Positions 61,883 to 64,000 of a stretch of DNA of 64,000 nt are shown here, piece by piece (the first letter of the stretch is position 1; each line of letters begins with the position of its first letter). Position numbers and translations under genes: made by a program. The stretch lies in contig NZ_LMFA01000012.1 of NCBI RefSeq assembly GCF_001426565.1, positions 620,861 to 684,860 of the forward strand. Direction: 5' to 3'. The stretch is from Rhizobium sp. Root482. Its GTDB lineage: Bacteria; Pseudomonadota; Alphaproteobacteria; Rhizobiales; Rhizobiaceae. Below the pieces are notes generated by a model that saw only the letters and a program-made list of their open reading frames with translations, was not told the DNA's origin and ran no database searches.

Positions 61883-62887
61883 CTAATGCCGGATACGCGG
61901 GTTGATAAGGCCGTAGAGCAGATCGACCGTGAGATTGACGACCATGATCATGGCGGCGATCAGCATCAGGCCGCCCTGCACGACCGCGTAGTCCCGCTTG
62001 AAGACCGAATCGACCATCCATTTGCCGATGCCGGGCCATGAGAATATGGTTTCGGTGAGAATGGCGCCGGCGAGAAGGACGCCGACCTGCAGACCGATGG
62101 TGGTGACGACCGGGATCAGCGCGTTGCGCAGCGCATGCACGCCGATGACCCGGAAGGGGGAAAGACCCTTGGAGCGGGCCGTGCGCACATAATCCTCGCC
62201 CAGCACCTCCAGCATCGCCGAGCGCGTCTGGCGGGCGATGACGGCGAGCGGAATGGTGGCCAGCACGATGGTCGGCAGGATCAGATAGCTCACGGCCGAT
62301 TTAAAGGCCCCGGCCTGGCCGGAAATGAGACTGTCGATGAGCATGAAGCCGGTGACCTGCGGGAAGAAATACATCAGCGAGATGCGTCCCGAAACCGGTG
62401 TCCAGCCGAGATAGCCGGAGAAAAAGATGATCAGCAGCAGGCCCCACCAGAAGATCGGCATGGAATACCCCACAAGCGCCGAACCCATGATCGTCTGATC
62501 AAGCCAGGTGCCGCGCTTGACCGCGGCCAGCACACCGGCAGGAACACCCAGGAATATGGCAAGCAGGATGGCGCAGAGCGACAGTTCCAGCGTCGCTGGG
62601 AACAATTGCAGGAAATCTCCCAGCACGGCCCGCTTGGTGACGATCGAGCTTCCGAAATCGCCCTGCAGCAGATTCACCAGGTAATCGAAATACTGGATAT
62701 AGACCGGCCGATCGAGGCCGAGATCCGCCATCAGCTGCGCATGCCGCTCCGGCGACATGACGCGCTCGCCCGACATCAGCATCACCGGATCACCGGGGAG
62801 CAGGCGGATGAAGGAGAAGGCGATAATGGAAACACCGATGAAGGTGGGGATCAGGACGGCGAGGCGTCCGAGAATAAAGCGCAACAT
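61883..62887 (-). CDS. dppB: Peptide ABC transporter permease (DppB type)
   Basis: 334 residues from ATG 62887 with AAGGGA upstream. MLRFILGRLAVLIPTFIGVS (first helix), FIRLLPGDPVMLMSGERVMSPERHAQL periplasmic segment, and EAA loop DYVRTARSKGLSPFRVIGVHALRNALIPVVTTIG. Six helices. First membrane gene after dppA, separated by two stem-loops. Confidence 0.94.
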   Translation of the reverse strand: MLRFILGRLAVLIPTFIGVSIIAFSFIRLLPGDPVMLMSGERVMSPERHAQLMADLGLDRPVYIQYFDYLVNLLQGDFGSSIVTKRAVLGDFLQLFPATLELSLCAILLAIFLGVPAGVLAAVKRGTWLDQTIMGSALVGYSMPIFWWGLLLIIFFSGYLGWTPVSGRISLMYFFPQVTGFMLIDSLISGQAGAFKSAVSYLILPTIVLATIPLAVIARQTRSAMLEVLGEDYVRTARSKGLSPFRVIGVHALRNALIPVVTTIGLQVGVLLAGAILTETIFSWPGIGKWMVDSVFKRDYAVVQGGLMLIAAMIMVVNLTVDLLYGLINPRIRH

Positions 62888-62913
62888 GGGAGCCAATCCC
62901 TTCTTTCTTTTTG

Positions 62914-62948
62914 AAAAACCGGCGGCCCGAATGTTTTCGCGCCGCCGG
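62914..62948 (-). terminator. Stem-loop and U-tract between dppA and dppB
   Basis: Minus-strand stem CCGGCGGC / GCCGCCGG followed by TTTTT, preceded by a second hairpin (GCACGC / GCGTGC at 62954-62973). It probably lets only part of the transcription reach dppB, so the binding protein is made in excess, as is usual for such operons. Confidence 0.75.
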
Positions 62949-62991
62949 CCATTGCACGCTCTTTGCGGCGTGCCTTTTTTAGTCGTCGATC

Positions 62992-64000
62992 TTATTCGGC
63001 GATGTCAACGCCTTCGAAGACGAAGTCACCGAGCGGCGACTGAACGAAGCCGGAGACCTTCTTGCTCATCGGAACGACGGCGAGCGAGTGGTCGAGCGTG
63101 TTCCAGGGGGCTTCCTTCTTGAAGACGACCTGCGCCTGCTCATAGAGCTTCGTGCGCTCGGCGATGTCGGAGGTTTCCTTGGCCTTCGTCACCAGATCGT
63201 CGAACTCCTTGTTGCACCACTGCGCACGGTTGTTGCCGCCAACGGCATCACAGCCGAGCAGGGTGTCGAGGAAGTTGTCCGGATCGCCATTGTCACCCGT
63301 CCAGCCGAGAATGGCCGCGCCGTCGCGATCCTTGGCGGAGGAGAGCTTCAGGTATTCGGCCCATTCATAGGAGACGATCTCGACCGTGACGCCGATCTTG
63401 GCCAAGTCTGCCTGCATCAGTTCTGCTGCACGGCGGGCGTTCAGCATGTACGGACGCGCGACAGGCATCGCCCAGATCTTCATCTTGAGATCCTTGACGC
63501 CGGCCTCTTCAAGCATCTTCTTGGCCGCTTCCGGATCGTACTTGTCGTCTTCGACGGCATCATTGTACGACCACATCGTCGGCGGGATCGGGTTCTTGGC
63601 AACCGTTGCCGCGCCCTGGAAGACCGCATCGACGATGGCCTGCCGGTTGATCGCCATGTTGAGGGCCTTGCGAACCTCGACCTTGTCGAACGGCGCAACA
63701 AGCGTGTTGTAGGCGAGATAGGCGACATTGAGGCCGGCCTGCTCGGAGACGTTCAGGTTCGGATCGGCCTTCAGTTCGGCAACGTCGGCCGCGTTCGGAT
63801 AGGACATCAGGTGGCATTCGCCGGCCTTCAGCTTCTGGGCGCGCACCGCCGCGTCGGTGGTGATCGCGAAGACCAGATCGTCGATCTTCTGCTTGCCGCC
63901 CCAATAGTCCGGGTTGGCCTTGTAGCGGATAGCGGCATCCGGCTGATAGGCGACGAAGGTGAAGGGACCAGTGCCGAGCGGCTGCTGGTTCATCAATTCC
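62992..64000 (-). CDS. dppA: Peptide ABC transporter substrate-binding protein, 5' part off the edge
   Basis: At least 335 C-terminal residues of a DppA/OppA-type periplasmic binding protein; the frame is open at the right edge, so the N-terminus and signal peptide are missing. Family landmarks: GTGPFTFVAYQPDAAIRYKANPDYWGG, VAYLAYNTLVAPFDKVEVRKALNMAINRQAIVDAVFQG and DRDGAAILGWTGDNGDPDNFL. Substrate may be dipeptides or a related small molecule. Confidence 0.93.
   Translation of the reverse strand, partial: ELMNQQPLGTGPFTFVAYQPDAAIRYKANPDYWGGKQKIDDLVFAITTDAAVRAQKLKAGECHLMSYPNAADVAELKADPNLNVSEQAGLNVAYLAYNTLVAPFDKVEVRKALNMAINRQAIVDAVFQGAATVAKNPIPPTMWSYNDAVEDDKYDPEAAKKMLEEAGVKDLKMKIWAMPVARPYMLNARRAAELMQADLAKIGVTVEIVSYEWAEYLKLSSAKDRDGAAILGWTGDNGDPDNFLDTLLGCDAVGGNNRAQWCNKEFDDLVTKAKETSDIAERTKLYEQAQVVFKKEAPWNTLDHSLAVVPMSKKVSGFVQSPLGDFVFEGVDIAE

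Overview
The window looks like chromosomal DNA from a high-GC alphaproteobacterium of the order Hyphomicrobiales, most likely family Rhizobiaceae (Rhizobium/Agrobacterium/Shinella-like). The evidence is gene content: a glcD-glcE-glcF operon, a plant-type glutamate-cysteine ligase, a divergent katA/oxyR pair, an aqpS-arsC-arsH arsenic operon, a NepR/PhyR general stress module, and short palindromic intergenic repeats of rhizobial style. Genus cannot be resolved by eye.

Layout. 0-4.3 kb: a PAS-like protein, a small secreted Cys protein plus a DUF305 metal-binding protein, tag, and two tandem YkuD L,D-transpeptidases. 4.4-9.6 kb: glycolate oxidase operon (minus strand) with a large inverted-repeat element between glcE and glcF, and a divergent LysR regulator. 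9.6-18.9 kb: DUF6880, DUF3422, a FadR-type regulator, a NUDIX hydrolase, a PiT phosphate transporter, rsmE, gshA and a DUF937-like protein. 19-26 kb: DUF1127 protein, LysR, katA/oxyR, dienelactone hydrolase, bdhA, MAPEG protein. 26.4-31.3 kb: guaB, a VOC protein, rlmE, ppx/gppA and tRNA-Gln(CTG).

31.3-44.4 kb, directly after the tRNA, is an accessory block: an arsenic operon (arsR, a GNAT remnant, aqpS, arsC, arsH, an MFS exporter) with a divergent Cys-tailed protein; an MscS channel with a lipoprotein-like alpha/beta hydrolase; a CadC/adenylate-cyclase-like TPR regulator bracketed by two near-identical 19-bp palindromes; and an HlyD/DUF2955 efflux pair. 44.7-46.6 kb encodes a SPINDLY/OGT-type TPR glycosyltransferase.

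46.8-58.6 kb is the most striking part. It carries phyR and nepR (without an adjacent ecfG sigma gene), a second previously unlabelled NepR-like protein, and many small stress/envelope proteins (BON, DUF1328, PRC-barrel, CsbD, DUF3309, glycine zipper, TIGR02587/TIGR02588-like). I find nine exact copies of the EcfG promoter motif GGAAC-N16/17-CGTT, plus one near copy, each placed just upstream of one of these genes. By contrast, roughly 0.2 exact copies are expected by chance over that length. The region reads as a clustered general-stress regulon together with its switch. 58.8-64 kb holds a RidA protein and a dpp-type peptide ABC transporter operon running off the right edge.
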